Origin: Spirochaetota bacterium
GTDB taxonomy: Bacteria > Spirochaetota > Spirochaetia > Treponematales > UBA12059
Assembly: GCA_026398615.1 (NCBI GenBank)
Contig: JAPLSN010000042.1
Coordinates: forward strand, 62,001 to 126,000
Direction: 5' to 3'
DNA length: 64,000 nucleotides
Position numbers and translations under genes: made by a program. The notes under the pieces were generated by a model. The model ran no database searches and had not been told where the DNA came from. It saw nothing but the letters and a program-made list of their open reading frames with translations. Each line of letters begins with the position of its first letter. Positions within the stretch are counted from its first letter, which is position 1. Shown piece by piece: positions 29,615-38,229 of the stretch.

Positions 29615-30709
29615 TCAATGCAAATCGTTTCCCGTATCCGGCGGCCACCCGGCGACGAGGCAGAAATCGGGGCCCGAATCGTTGCGGCGGCGAAGATGCA
29701 TGGGGCCGCCCGAGCAATCGGACCAGTGCCGGCAGGCTGCGCACGGACCGCGCTTCAGCTGAGTCCGTTCGCGGAAGGCGGAGAATTCCCGTTCCCAAAC
29801 GGTACGAAGGCTCTCGAGCCGGATGTCGCCTTCGATGAAATCGTCGGCGTTGTTGGAGCAGCCGGAGATCCGGCCGTCCGAGAGCACTGACGCGATGTTG
29901 ATGCCCGAACGGCAGAAAAAGGGTTCGCGCCGGACACGCAGGTCGAGATCGAAGGGAAGGAACAATTCGCAGGAATAGGAGAGATTCAAGCCCTTTTTCG
30001 CGAACCGCGGGCGGGCGTCCCGGATAAAATCGAGCATGTCCCGTGTTTGACCGATTGAAAGGCACAACTCCGGCTCGGCGGCGGCTCGGCCCTTGGGAAA
30101 TATCCGGAACATGCGCCAGCTTTTCACGCCGAGACTCGCGAGGAGCTCGCCGGTTTCCTCGAGACGGTCCACGTTTGCGGGAAAGACGCAGGTAACGGCG
30201 TCATGGACGGGGATGGAAGACCCTGCGACCAGTCGGAGGGCCTTGATCGCGCGACGCCAGGAATCGGGATGGCGCCGCAATGCCGTGTGGGGGATTTCAG
30301 GTCCGTCCAAGGAAATCGTGATGCTGTAGAGGCCGACGGATTCAAGTCCAGCGATAACCCTTTCGTCAAGGGAGAACCCGTTCGTCACCATGCCCGCCCG
30401 CATGCCAAGCGACTTGATGTGCCCAAGCAGGGGGAAAAGCCCTTCGAACACCAGCGGTTCGCCCCCGGAGATGACGAAGACGACCCCGGGGCCGAAATCG
30501 TGCCGGACGTCATCGACGACCGTGATCCATTCGGCTGCCGACAATTCACCATCCGGACGCTTCGATGAACAATCCGACCCGCAATGCCGGCAGGACAGGT
30601 TGCATCGTTTCGTCACTTCGAGGAAGAGATAGCGAAGCTCCCGTTCGCGCCGTTCTCCGCTTACGTATGCACGCCAGAAAGCGCGCCTTAAGACGAGGTC
30701 CGGCCGCAT
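29615..30709 (-). CDS. radical SAM/SPASM-domain protein
   Basis: CNLSCRHC (CX3CX2C), ISGGEPLVF, SITISLDGP; C-terminal CRSGINIASVLSDGRISGCSNNADDFIEGDI...CAACRHWSDCSGG auxiliary cluster region; start trimmed. Confidence 0.9.
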   Translation of the reverse strand: MRPDLVLRRAFWRAYVSGERRERELRYLFLEVTKRCNLSCRHCGSDCSSKRPDGELSAAEWITVVDDVRHDFGPGVVFVISGGEPLVFEGLFPLLGHIKSLGMRAGMVTNGFSLDERVIAGLESVGLYSITISLDGPEIPHTALRRHPDSWRRAIKALRLVAGSSIPVHDAVTCVFPANVDRLEETGELLASLGVKSWRMFRIFPKGRAAAEPELCLSIGQTRDMLDFIRDARPRFAKKGLNLSYSCELFLPFDLDLRVRREPFFCRSGINIASVLSDGRISGCSNNADDFIEGDIRLESLRTVWEREFSAFRERTQLKRGPCAACRHWSDCSGGPMHLRRRNDSGPDFCLVAGWPPDTGNDLH

Positions 30710-30735
30710 GGCGGGATGCCGATCCGGGTACGACC

Positions 30736-30933
30736 CTAATCGGTCACCGATCCCGGTTCGACGGTCTTCACGCTGTCCGGAGCGGTTTGCCTGGCGTCCG
30801 TCGGAGGGGTATACCTGCCGTCCTGGTAGTACACGGGCGGGCCGTAACAAGCCGCGATCAACGCCGTAAGGCTGCCGGTGGCGATGAGCCTGAAAAGATA
30901 CTTCAACGCCAACTTTCCTGTAAGTCGCTTCAT
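30736..30933 (-). CDS. 65-aa lipoprotein upstream of the radical SAM gene (putative radical-SAM-associated lipoprotein)
   Basis: MKRLTGKLALKYLFRLIATGSLTALIAAC|YGPPVYYQDGRYTPPTDARQTAPDSVKTVEPGSVTD; lipobox LIAAC; 26 nt before the rSAM start, same strand. Confidence 0.75.
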   Translation of the reverse strand: MKRLTGKLALKYLFRLIATGSLTALIAACYGPPVYYQDGRYTPPTDARQTAPDSVKTVEPGSVTD

Positions 30934-31075
30934 GGATTTGATTCTAATGGAGGGACGCGGACGATTCAAGCGAATCCGGATCAAACAGCAGGCATCAATC
31001 CGGATCATGCCTTTCGACCGGTTCCGTATCGCCTCTCGCCTTGCCATTCCCCGCTCGCCGGGGTAGTATCCGCTC

Positions 31076-31369
31076 ATGTGCCTAGCCTGCGGAACGCCAT
31101 TTCCTTCGAGGGACGAACGGGGATTCAGGTCCCTGTGTCCCGATTGCGGACGGGAACTCCACACCTGCAAGAATTGTGCCTTCTTCAAGCCCGGTGTCCA
31201 CTACGATTGCGCCGAAACCGTCCAGGATCCCGTCTTCGACAAGGAGAAAGCGAACCTGTGCGAGTGGTGGAGGCCGGGAAATCCCAAGGGAGTTCCCGGT
31301 GGATCTCCCGGAACCGAAAAACGCGCCGAAGCGTCCGCCAAGGCCAAGTTCGACGAATTGTTCAAATGA
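31076..31369 (+). CDS. small zinc-ribbon-like conserved hypothetical
   Basis: MCLACGTPF...LCPDCGRELHTCKNCAFFKPGVHYDC...DKEKANLCEWW; ATGA overlap with murI. Confidence 0.75.
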   Translation: MCLACGTPFPSRDERGFRSLCPDCGRELHTCKNCAFFKPGVHYDCAETVQDPVFDKEKANLCEWWRPGNPKGVPGGSPGTEKRAEASAKAKFDELFK

Positions 31370-32184
31370 GCTGCAGACCCGTATTCATTTTCGATTCCGG
31401 TGCAGGGGGCTTGCCGTACCTGGATTCGATCCGCTCCCTGCTTCCCCATGAAGTCTTCGTGTACCTCTCCGACCGGGCCGGATTTCCCTACGGCACGAAA
31501 ACCCGCGAAGAGGTGGAAGTTATCGTCAGGGATCGCATGAACCGCATGATCGCCCGCTTCGACCCGAAGATCGTCGTCATCGCGTGCAACACGGCTTCCC
31601 AGGCCGCCCTCGACGCGGTGCGCCGCGACCATCCCGAGCGGCCCATCGTCGGGACGGTTCCGGCGGTAAAACCCGCGGCCGCGCGCACGAAGAGCGGAAC
31701 GATCGCGGTTCTCGCGACGAAACGGGCAGCCGTGGATCCCTACCTGACGGAACTCATCGCCAAATTCGCGCCCGGGGTGAATGTGCTCCGCATCGGGGCG
31801 CAGGATCTCGTCACGTTCGTGGAACGGCGCCTCTTTCTCGCCGACGAGCGGGAACGCCTCGATGCGTGCCGGTCGGCGATCGCGGAGGCAGTCGATGGCG
31901 GCGCGGACCAGATAGTGCTTGCCTGCACGCATTTCCTGCATATTGCCGGGGATATCGCGCGTGCCGCGGGGCCGGGCATCGCCATCGTGGATTCCCGGGA
32001 GGGCGTAGCCAGGCGGACCGCGTGGCTCGTCGATTCACTCGGGCGCGCCGCGGCCGGGGCAGAACGGGATCCGGACGGTTTCTGGGTCACCGGCGAACCG
32101 CCCTACGAACCCAGCCATCGCCAGTACGCCGCGAAGTTCGGCCTCGAGTTCATGGGTTCCATCGACGGGATTCCCTCTCCGTGA
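31366..32184 (+). CDS. murI: glutamate racemase
   Basis: FIFDSGAGGLPYL, YLSDRAGFPYGTK, VIACNTASQAALD, VLACTHFLHI; start set at the ATGA overlap. Confidence 0.87.
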   Translation: MSCRPVFIFDSGAGGLPYLDSIRSLLPHEVFVYLSDRAGFPYGTKTREEVEVIVRDRMNRMIARFDPKIVVIACNTASQAALDAVRRDHPERPIVGTVPAVKPAAARTKSGTIAVLATKRAAVDPYLTELIAKFAPGVNVLRIGAQDLVTFVERRLFLADERERLDACRSAIAEAVDGGADQIVLACTHFLHIAGDIARAAGPGIAIVDSREGVARRTAWLVDSLGRAAAGAERDPDGFWVTGEPPYEPSHRQYAAKFGLEFMGSIDGIPSP

Positions 32185-33149
32185 GGGGGCTCGTCGTTTC
32201 CGGGTCCAACAACCATTTTCTCGTGGACCCGGGTTCAGGCAGCCTGGTGCGCTGCGGGATCAAGGGCAAGCAGCTCGCGGCGCTCCAGGGCTGGTACAAT
32301 TCCCTTGCGCCGGGCGATATGGTGGAATTCGAGGAGGATGCGCACGATCCCGCCAAGGGGCTCGTTTCAGCCCTCGTTCCGCGTAGGAACGTATTCCGGC
32401 GCTTCAACGAGAAGGGGAAATCCGACCAGGCGATCGCCGCGAATCTCGACGCCATCGCCTGCGTCACGAGCCCCGCGATGCCCCCGTTCCGGCCACGGTT
32501 CATCGACCGGGTTTCCATCGTGGCGGAGCGCGACGGGATACCCCTTCTCATCGTGATGAACAAGGCCGATCTCGGGATCGACGATGCTGTCCGCGCGAGG
32601 CTGGTCGGCTACGGACGGATCGGGTACAAGGTGATGGAATGTTCAGTTGTGACCGGCGAGGGCATCGGGGAGCTCCGTGGCGCGATATTCGGGAAGACGA
32701 TCGCGTTCGTCGGCCAGTCCGGCGTCGGGAAATCGTCACTCCTCAACCTCATCGAGGACGGTTTGGCCAGACGAGTCGGCGAAGTTTCCCAAAAGTACCG
32801 CCGCGGACGGCATACGACCACGGGATCGGCGCTCGCCGCGCTGGCGGACGGAGTGACGAAGGTGGTCGATACGCCCGGGTTCAGGAGGCTGGCCATAAGG
32901 GGCATCGGGCCGGAGTCTCTCGCGTCCTGCTTTCCCGAGATGCGCCCCCTTGTCGGCGCCTGCCCCTTCGGATACAGGTGCCGCCATCTCGACGAGAACG
33001 GCTGCGCGGTGACGGCCGCGGTAGAGGACAAGGCAATAGACGGCGATCGATACGAAAGTTACGTGCGCGTCCGCGCCGAGCTCGAGGAGACGGTCGAATA
33101 CGCGCGCAAGCGGGGGCGCCCCCTCAGGATTTACGACGATCATGAATGA
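32181..33149 (+). CDS. rsgA: ribosome small subunit-dependent GTPase A (circularly permuted)
   Basis: GTG start; NKADL, TIAFVGQSGVGKSSLLN, GRHTTT, VDTPGFRRL, CPFGYRCRHLDENGCAV. Confidence 0.93.
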   Translation: MRGLVVSGSNNHFLVDPGSGSLVRCGIKGKQLAALQGWYNSLAPGDMVEFEEDAHDPAKGLVSALVPRRNVFRRFNEKGKSDQAIAANLDAIACVTSPAMPPFRPRFIDRVSIVAERDGIPLLIVMNKADLGIDDAVRARLVGYGRIGYKVMECSVVTGEGIGELRGAIFGKTIAFVGQSGVGKSSLLNLIEDGLARRVGEVSQKYRRGRHTTTGSALAALADGVTKVVDTPGFRRLAIRGIGPESLASCFPEMRPLVGACPFGYRCRHLDENGCAVTAAVEDKAIDGDRYESYVRVRAELEETVEYARKRGRPLRIYDDHE

Positions 33150-35481
33150 ACACGCACTGAAGCTCCTGGATTTTTTCCGCATCCGCGACGACGTCGCGGG
33201 CTACTGCCTCTCCGACGAAGGCCGGGAACGGGTGCTCGGGTCCCTGCCGAGCGGGGATGCCGGCACCGTCCGCGACCTCAAGGAACGATCGGGTTCCCTC
33301 ACCGTCCTTTTCAGGGGAAACATCGAACCGCCCCGCTGTTCCTTTCCGCCGATCGCGGACGCGGTCCGCAAGCTCGGGAAGGAAGGCTTCGCGCTCGAGC
33401 TGGAAGAGCTGTACGGGATCGGAATCTGGGCCGAGTCCTTCGGCCGGCTGGCGGCGTTCGCGGCGAAGTCGGCTTATCCGTCCCAATCGGCCGAAGCGGT
33501 CGCGGTTCCCGACCTGGCTCCCGCGGCCGCGGTCGTCTTCCGGATCATATCGCCGACGGGCGAACTGCGGGATCTCCCGGAACTCCGCAAGGCCCGGGAA
33601 GCCGTGCGCAGGATCAACGTCGACATCGAGCGGGCCACCGATGACCTGCGGCGCGACGAGACGATCCGCGGCATGCTCCAGTCGGATCTTCCGACCGTGC
33701 GCGACGGGCGGACCGTGCTGGCCGTCCGCGCGAATTTCAAGGGCCGGGTGAAGGGCATCGTCCACGAAGTGTCTTCGACGGGCCAGACCGTCTTCGTCGA
33801 ACCGGAGGCCCTCGTCGTCAAGAACAACCAGCTCGTGGAAGCCGAAGCGCGGTACCGCCGCGAGATAGCGAGGATACTGCGGGAAGCCACCGCGAAATTG
33901 TCGCTCCATGTCCAGGCCATCGCGGATGCCCGTGTCGCGTGCGCCGCCCTGGACGCCGTGTACGCGCGGGCCAGGTTCTCGTACCTGGGCAGGGGCGAAT
34001 TCGCGCTGGACGCCGAACGCGGGCTCAAGCTGCTCCAGGCCAGGCATCCCATGCTCGGATCGACGGCGGTTCCCATCGGCTTCGAATTGCCCGAGGACGC
34101 CAGGACCCTCATCATCACCGGACCGAACACCGGCGGCAAGACCGTGACGCTCAAGACGATCGGGCTGCTCGCCCTCATGAACCAATTCGGCCTGGCTGTC
34201 CCGACGTCCTGGGGCACGGCACTGCCCGTATTCGACGACGTTTTCGCGGACATCGGGGACGAACAGTCCATCGACCAGTCCCTTTCCACCTTCTCCGGCC
34301 ACATGAAGACGGTGTCGGCCATCTCCCGCGACGCGAGCGGACGGAGCCTCGTGCTCCTGGACGAGCTCGGGAGCGGTACGGATCCGGAGGAAGGCTGCGC
34401 GATCGCCATGGCCCTGCTCGACCGCTTCATCGAACGGGGTTCCCTCTGCGTCGTCACGACCCACCACGGGATACTCAAGAACTACGGGTACACCAAGCCG
34501 GGAGTGCTCAACGCATCGGTCGATTTCGACAGGAATACCCTGTCCCCCACCTACCGCATCCTCATGGGGATACCGGGCGAAAGCCGCGCCCTCGACATAG
34601 CGCTGCGGAACGGCGTGCCGCAGGAGATCGTGGCGGGGGCGCGCACCTACCTGGACGAGGAGCGGGCCGACGTCGCGGCCCTCATCCGGGGCCTCACGGA
34701 AAAGCACCGCGAACTCGAAACCATGGAAACGGACCGGAAACAGCGGCTCAAGGAAGCCATGGACGGGCAGCGCAAGGTCGACCTCAAGGAATTGCGGCTT
34801 CGCCAGAAGGAAACCGAACTGCGCGAGCAGGGCGTCGGCGACCTCCGGCGCCTGCTCCAGGAAAGCCGGAAGGGACTGGAAAACCTGGTGCGCGAGATCA
34901 AGGAAGGCCAGATCGACGCCGACAAGACCAAGGCGGTAAAAACCTTCATCGCGGACCTGGAACGGACCGTGGCCGACGAGGAACGCATTTTCAACGAAGC
35001 CTTCAGGGACGCTCCGGCAACCGGTGCCAGCGGCGGGACCTTTTCCGAAGGCAAGGCCGTCATCATCACATCCTCCCGCAAGCGGGGCGTACTCGTCCGC
35101 AGGGCGAAAAAGGGCTCCTGGCTCGTGGAAACCGGGACCTTGCGCGTGACCCTGCCCGAATCCGAGCTTGCGCCGGCTCCCGCGGAAAGCGCTACAGCGC
35201 CCAAGGTGTCGGTCGACACCGTCGGCGCGGGACCCAAGCCCGTGTTCGAGCTCGACCTGCGCGGCTACCGCTTCGTCGAAGCCCTCCAGGCCGTGCAGGC
35301 CCAGGTCGACGGCGCCAGCCTGGCGGGCCTGGGCTTGTTCAGCATCATCCACGGCACCGGGGAAGGCGTGCTCGGCCGCGGCATCCATGAATACCTGAAG
35401 ACCCACCCTGCGGTCGCCGACTACCACTTCGCCAGGCCCGAAGAAGGCGGGTTCGGGAAGACGGTGGTCAGGTTGAAGTAG
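33142..35481 (+). CDS. mutS2: MutS2 family endonuclease
   Basis: IITGPNTGGKTVTLKTIGL, DIGDEQSIDQSLSTFSGHM, LLDELGSGTDPEEG, C-terminal Smr (LDLRGYRFVEAL...IIHGTGEGVL). Confidence 0.95.
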   Translation: MNEHALKLLDFFRIRDDVAGYCLSDEGRERVLGSLPSGDAGTVRDLKERSGSLTVLFRGNIEPPRCSFPPIADAVRKLGKEGFALELEELYGIGIWAESFGRLAAFAAKSAYPSQSAEAVAVPDLAPAAAVVFRIISPTGELRDLPELRKAREAVRRINVDIERATDDLRRDETIRGMLQSDLPTVRDGRTVLAVRANFKGRVKGIVHEVSSTGQTVFVEPEALVVKNNQLVEAEARYRREIARILREATAKLSLHVQAIADARVACAALDAVYARARFSYLGRGEFALDAERGLKLLQARHPMLGSTAVPIGFELPEDARTLIITGPNTGGKTVTLKTIGLLALMNQFGLAVPTSWGTALPVFDDVFADIGDEQSIDQSLSTFSGHMKTVSAISRDASGRSLVLLDELGSGTDPEEGCAIAMALLDRFIERGSLCVVTTHHGILKNYGYTKPGVLNASVDFDRNTLSPTYRILMGIPGESRALDIALRNGVPQEIVAGARTYLDEERADVAALIRGLTEKHRELETMETDRKQRLKEAMDGQRKVDLKELRLRQKETELREQGVGDLRRLLQESRKGLENLVREIKEGQIDADKTKAVKTFIADLERTVADEERIFNEAFRDAPATGASGGTFSEGKAVIITSSRKRGVLVRRAKKGSWLVETGTLRVTLPESELAPAPAESATAPKVSVDTVGAGPKPVFELDLRGYRFVEALQAVQAQVDGASLAGLGLFSIIHGTGEGVLGRGIHEYLKTHPAVADYHFARPEEGGFGKTVVRLK

Positions 35482-35550
35482 ATGGAGTTTACGCGGTCGG
35501 GTTTTCATGTTTTTTCCCATGCAAGGTCGGCAACATGCTCGGGAAAGCAG

Positions 35551-35556
35551 TATAAT
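35551..35556 (+). promoter_or_regulatory. candidate -10 element
   Basis: Perfect TATAAT (gcagTATAATatag) about 50 bp upstream of the lipoprotein ATG; weak -35. Confidence 0.4.
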
Positions 35557-35604
35557 ATAGCTTGATTAAAATGGCTCCCGCTTTGACTTTTTTGGAGGAT
35601 CGTC

Positions 35605-36393
35605 ATGCGAAAATCGTTTTTCCGGTTTCTATCGTTTGTCGCGATGGGCTTCATGGTCGCATCCTGCGGGCTCGTCGGCCTCGGGGACGAAGCCCGGATT
35701 GCCTTTACCCTGACCCTGCCGCCTGCCGCAGCCGGTCTGCAGGGCGGATCGTGGGAGACCGGCTCGCGCGCCATCCCGGAAACCTCGGACGAGATCTACG
35801 TCCAGATCGTGGACGGGGTCAATGTGATCGATTCGACGAAGGAAAGGATTCCACTCGGTGTCGGGACCATGGAGTTCGAGGCGCAGTTCCGACCGGGTAC
35901 CTTCACGGTCCACGTCTTTGCGCTCAAGGGAAACTGCATCATCGGGATTGCCTCAACCGCTGGTACGATCGAATTGAAGCGTGATGAAACCACGGCGCTT
36001 ACCCTGACCATGACCGAATTGGTGATTACAGAGGGCGGGGTTGTATCTTATGATGAACCAGACTCCACGCCCCATGAGGTAAGTGATCGGATTTCTCCGT
36101 TCCCGGATGACATGTATGATTTTTTCTTCGCAGGATCAGCCAAACTTTACGTTAAGTGGAGCCCTGACTGGCTGCTGCCCATGCAGGTGGATTCATGGGA
36201 CGATGCTGATTCCATATTTTCCGCCACCTCATATAATAATGATGGTGCCCTTGGACTCGACGGCACGATACCGGATGGAACTCGTGGTAGTCAGGCGATG
36301 TACTGGTTCGTCATCCAGTGGCCCAACACGGATGTTGTTTTCACCTACAGGCTTCCTGATTCTCCGGATTCAGTGATCTTCCAAGCCATGTGA
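35605..36393 (+). CDS. hypothetical lipoprotein
   Basis: MRKSFFRFLSFVAMGFMVASC lipobox; ggagg RBS; no domain recognised. Confidence 0.75.
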   Translation: MRKSFFRFLSFVAMGFMVASCGLVGLGDEARIAFTLTLPPAAAGLQGGSWETGSRAIPETSDEIYVQIVDGVNVIDSTKERIPLGVGTMEFEAQFRPGTFTVHVFALKGNCIIGIASTAGTIELKRDETTALTLTMTELVITEGGVVSYDEPDSTPHEVSDRISPFPDDMYDFFFAGSAKLYVKWSPDWLLPMQVDSWDDADSIFSATSYNNDGALGLDGTIPDGTRGSQAMYWFVIQWPNTDVVFTYRLPDSPDSVIFQAM

Positions 36394-36466
36394 ATTTTCC
36401 GGAGTTAGTGAGGAGTCCTGAGCTCTCACCGAGCTGAACGTCGTTTGTTCGCCTGAAATGCTCTCC

Positions 36467-37588
36467 TCATCCCCCCACGTCCTCCCAGCCGATCCCTTCC
36501 CCGTCCTCGATACGCCGGCTCGCATGCCGGCCGAGGACGAGGGTAAGCGCCGAGGGCGGCAATCCCGGCCGCAGGATCTTTTCGGTCCTGAGCTCGGCAA
36601 CGTTCGAAAGGTCGAACAACTCTCCAGCCGCTATCGGTCTCTTCGCGTGGAGGGAACGGTTGGTCCGGCCATAATTGGCGCATTCGCTCGGAGCCAGGCG
36701 CTTGATCCCGTCGCCGAGCACGGCTTCGACCTTGTCGGAACCGAAGCGCTCGGAGCATTCCCGGAGGATGGATCCAGCGTCCTTGTCCGCGGCGAACCGC
36801 AATTCCCGGACCATGCGGGAAAAACCCTCGGGCGGCAACGCGATCGGGTCGTCGAGGCCCGGATCGTCGCGGGACAGGCAGATGTGCTTTTCCACGATGC
36901 AGCCTCCGCAGGCCAGCGAGAGCAGGGGAACCAGCACCGGGTCCATCGAATGGTCCGAAACGCCGCAGGGTATGCCGAAGATGCCCGACAGGTTGGTGAC
37001 AAGACGGAGGTTGTAGTCCGTTTCCGGCGCCGGGTAGGCGGTGACGCAGTGGAGCAGGGCGACGCCGGCCATGTCGGCACCGGTCGCGCGCAACCGGTCC
37101 AGGGCCGCCTCGATGTCGGCCAGGCGCGAGACACCCGAGGAAAGCACGACGGGTAGGCCGTATTTCGCCAGTTCGTCGAGGAGCCGGGTGAAGTTGAGCT
37201 CGGGACTGGCCACCTTGAAACCCTCCACGCCGATAGACCGCAATTCCCGGGCGCTGCGGAGGCCGAACGGCGTGCAGAGGAAGATCATCCCGCGCCGTTC
37301 GGCGTGTTCCTTCACCGAGGTGAGGAAATCCACCGGCAGTTCGAGGGAGCGGAAACGCTCGTAGAGTGGAATGGCTCCACCAGGCAGGGGTACGAGTCCG
37401 GTTTTCGGATGGATGATCTCGTCGGCGTAGACATGCTGGAACTTGGCGCAATCCGCACCCGAGGCGGCGGCGGCGTCCACGAGTTCCCGCGCCTTGACGA
37501 TATCCCCGCCATGCCCCGTGCCGATCTCCGCTATCACCAAGGGCCGATTGGCCGAAAAACGGCGCGCGCCGATGTCGAAAAAACGCAC
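36467..37588 (-). CDS. N-acetylneuraminate synthase-family protein (NeuB/SpsE-like, SAF domain)
   Basis: IAEIGTGHGGDIVKARELVDAAAASGADCAKFQ, STPFGL-like LCTPFGLRSARELRSIGVEGFKVASPELN, GVSDHSMDP, VEKHICLSRDDPGLDDPIALPPEGF, C-terminal SAF. Confidence 0.88.
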   Translation of the reverse strand: MRFFDIGARRFSANRPLVIAEIGTGHGGDIVKARELVDAAAASGADCAKFQHVYADEIIHPKTGLVPLPGGAIPLYERFRSLELPVDFLTSVKEHAERRGMIFLCTPFGLRSARELRSIGVEGFKVASPELNFTRLLDELAKYGLPVVLSSGVSRLADIEAALDRLRATGADMAGVALLHCVTAYPAPETDYNLRLVTNLSGIFGIPCGVSDHSMDPVLVPLLSLACGGCIVEKHICLSRDDPGLDDPIALPPEGFSRMVRELRFAADKDAGSILRECSERFGSDKVEAVLGDGIKRLAPSECANYGRTNRSLHAKRPIAAGELFDLSNVAELRTEKILRPGLPPSALTLVLGRHASRRIEDGEGIGWEDVGG

Positions 37589-37738
37589 GGGTCATCTCCC
37601 TTTCCGGGTTGCTGTCCGGAAGCCTATACGATATACTCTCGACGTACGGCTTGTTCAACCGTCGTCCATTCGGCATTTCCGGGGACTTGGGTCGTCGTGC
37701 CGTCAAATGAACGGAATGTCTTCCAAGGAGACGTAATC

Positions 37739-37981
37739 ATGAAGGCTATCTATTGCGATGTCTGCAGGAACCAGATCCCGGAGATCATCATCAACAGGAC
37801 GTTTTTCCCGGTCGGGCATTTCGAGATTTGCGAAGAATGCCGCGACAATCTTGAATCGGCCGTGAAAAACACCGTTCGCGAAAAAAAACCCTTCGACTAT
37901 GCATGGTTTGACGACCTCAAGATGAAAGTCCTCGAGCAGGCCGTCGACAAGGGCCATATCGAGAGCCCCAAGCGCCGTTGA
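37739..37981 (+). CDS. small conserved protein with CxxC pairs
   Basis: 80 aa: MKAIYCDVCRNQIPEIIINRTFFPVGHFEICEECRDNL; start trimmed. Confidence 0.7.
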   Translation: MKAIYCDVCRNQIPEIIINRTFFPVGHFEICEECRDNLESAVKNTVREKKPFDYAWFDDLKMKVLEQAVDKGHIESPKRR

Positions 37982-37989
37982 ATGGAAAG

Positions 37990-38020
37990 GCCGCTGATAG
38001 CGTTTATCGGCGGCTTTTTA
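37990..38020 (+). terminator. intrinsic terminator
   Basis: GCCGCTGATA/TATCGGCGGC stem (one G-U) followed by TTTTTA, immediately after the 37981 stop. Confidence 0.85.
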
Positions 38021-38097
38021 TTATTTTCTGCCCTTTCGGGTGCGAAATAGTGCATCATTTTCAAAATATTGTCATATCGGGCGAAATAGCGGATTGG

Positions 38098-38127
38098 TTG
38101 ACACCGTTCGATGTATCGTGATATGGT
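38098..38127 (+). promoter_or_regulatory. candidate sigma-70 promoter of the yebC-ruvCAB cluster
   Basis: TTGACA, 18-nt spacer, TATGGT. Confidence 0.45.
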
Positions 38128-38229
38128 CTCGCGGCTGTCGATTTCTACAATAAATGGCTTTGTGTACTACATCGCTTGGCAAGGTTGCGTCGATGGCGGC
38201 GAACCGGTAGATCACTGCAAGGAGCCATA

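Noticed and set aside
33124-35520. 798-aa minus-strand ORF covering all of mutS2
   Set aside because: Shadow ORF from high GC and third-position bias on the opposite strand; the plus frame has all MutS2 motifs.
36426-37706. 426-aa alternative frame over the NeuB-like gene
   Set aside because: Arg/Pro-rich shadow frame; NeuB motifs are in the 36467-37588 frame.
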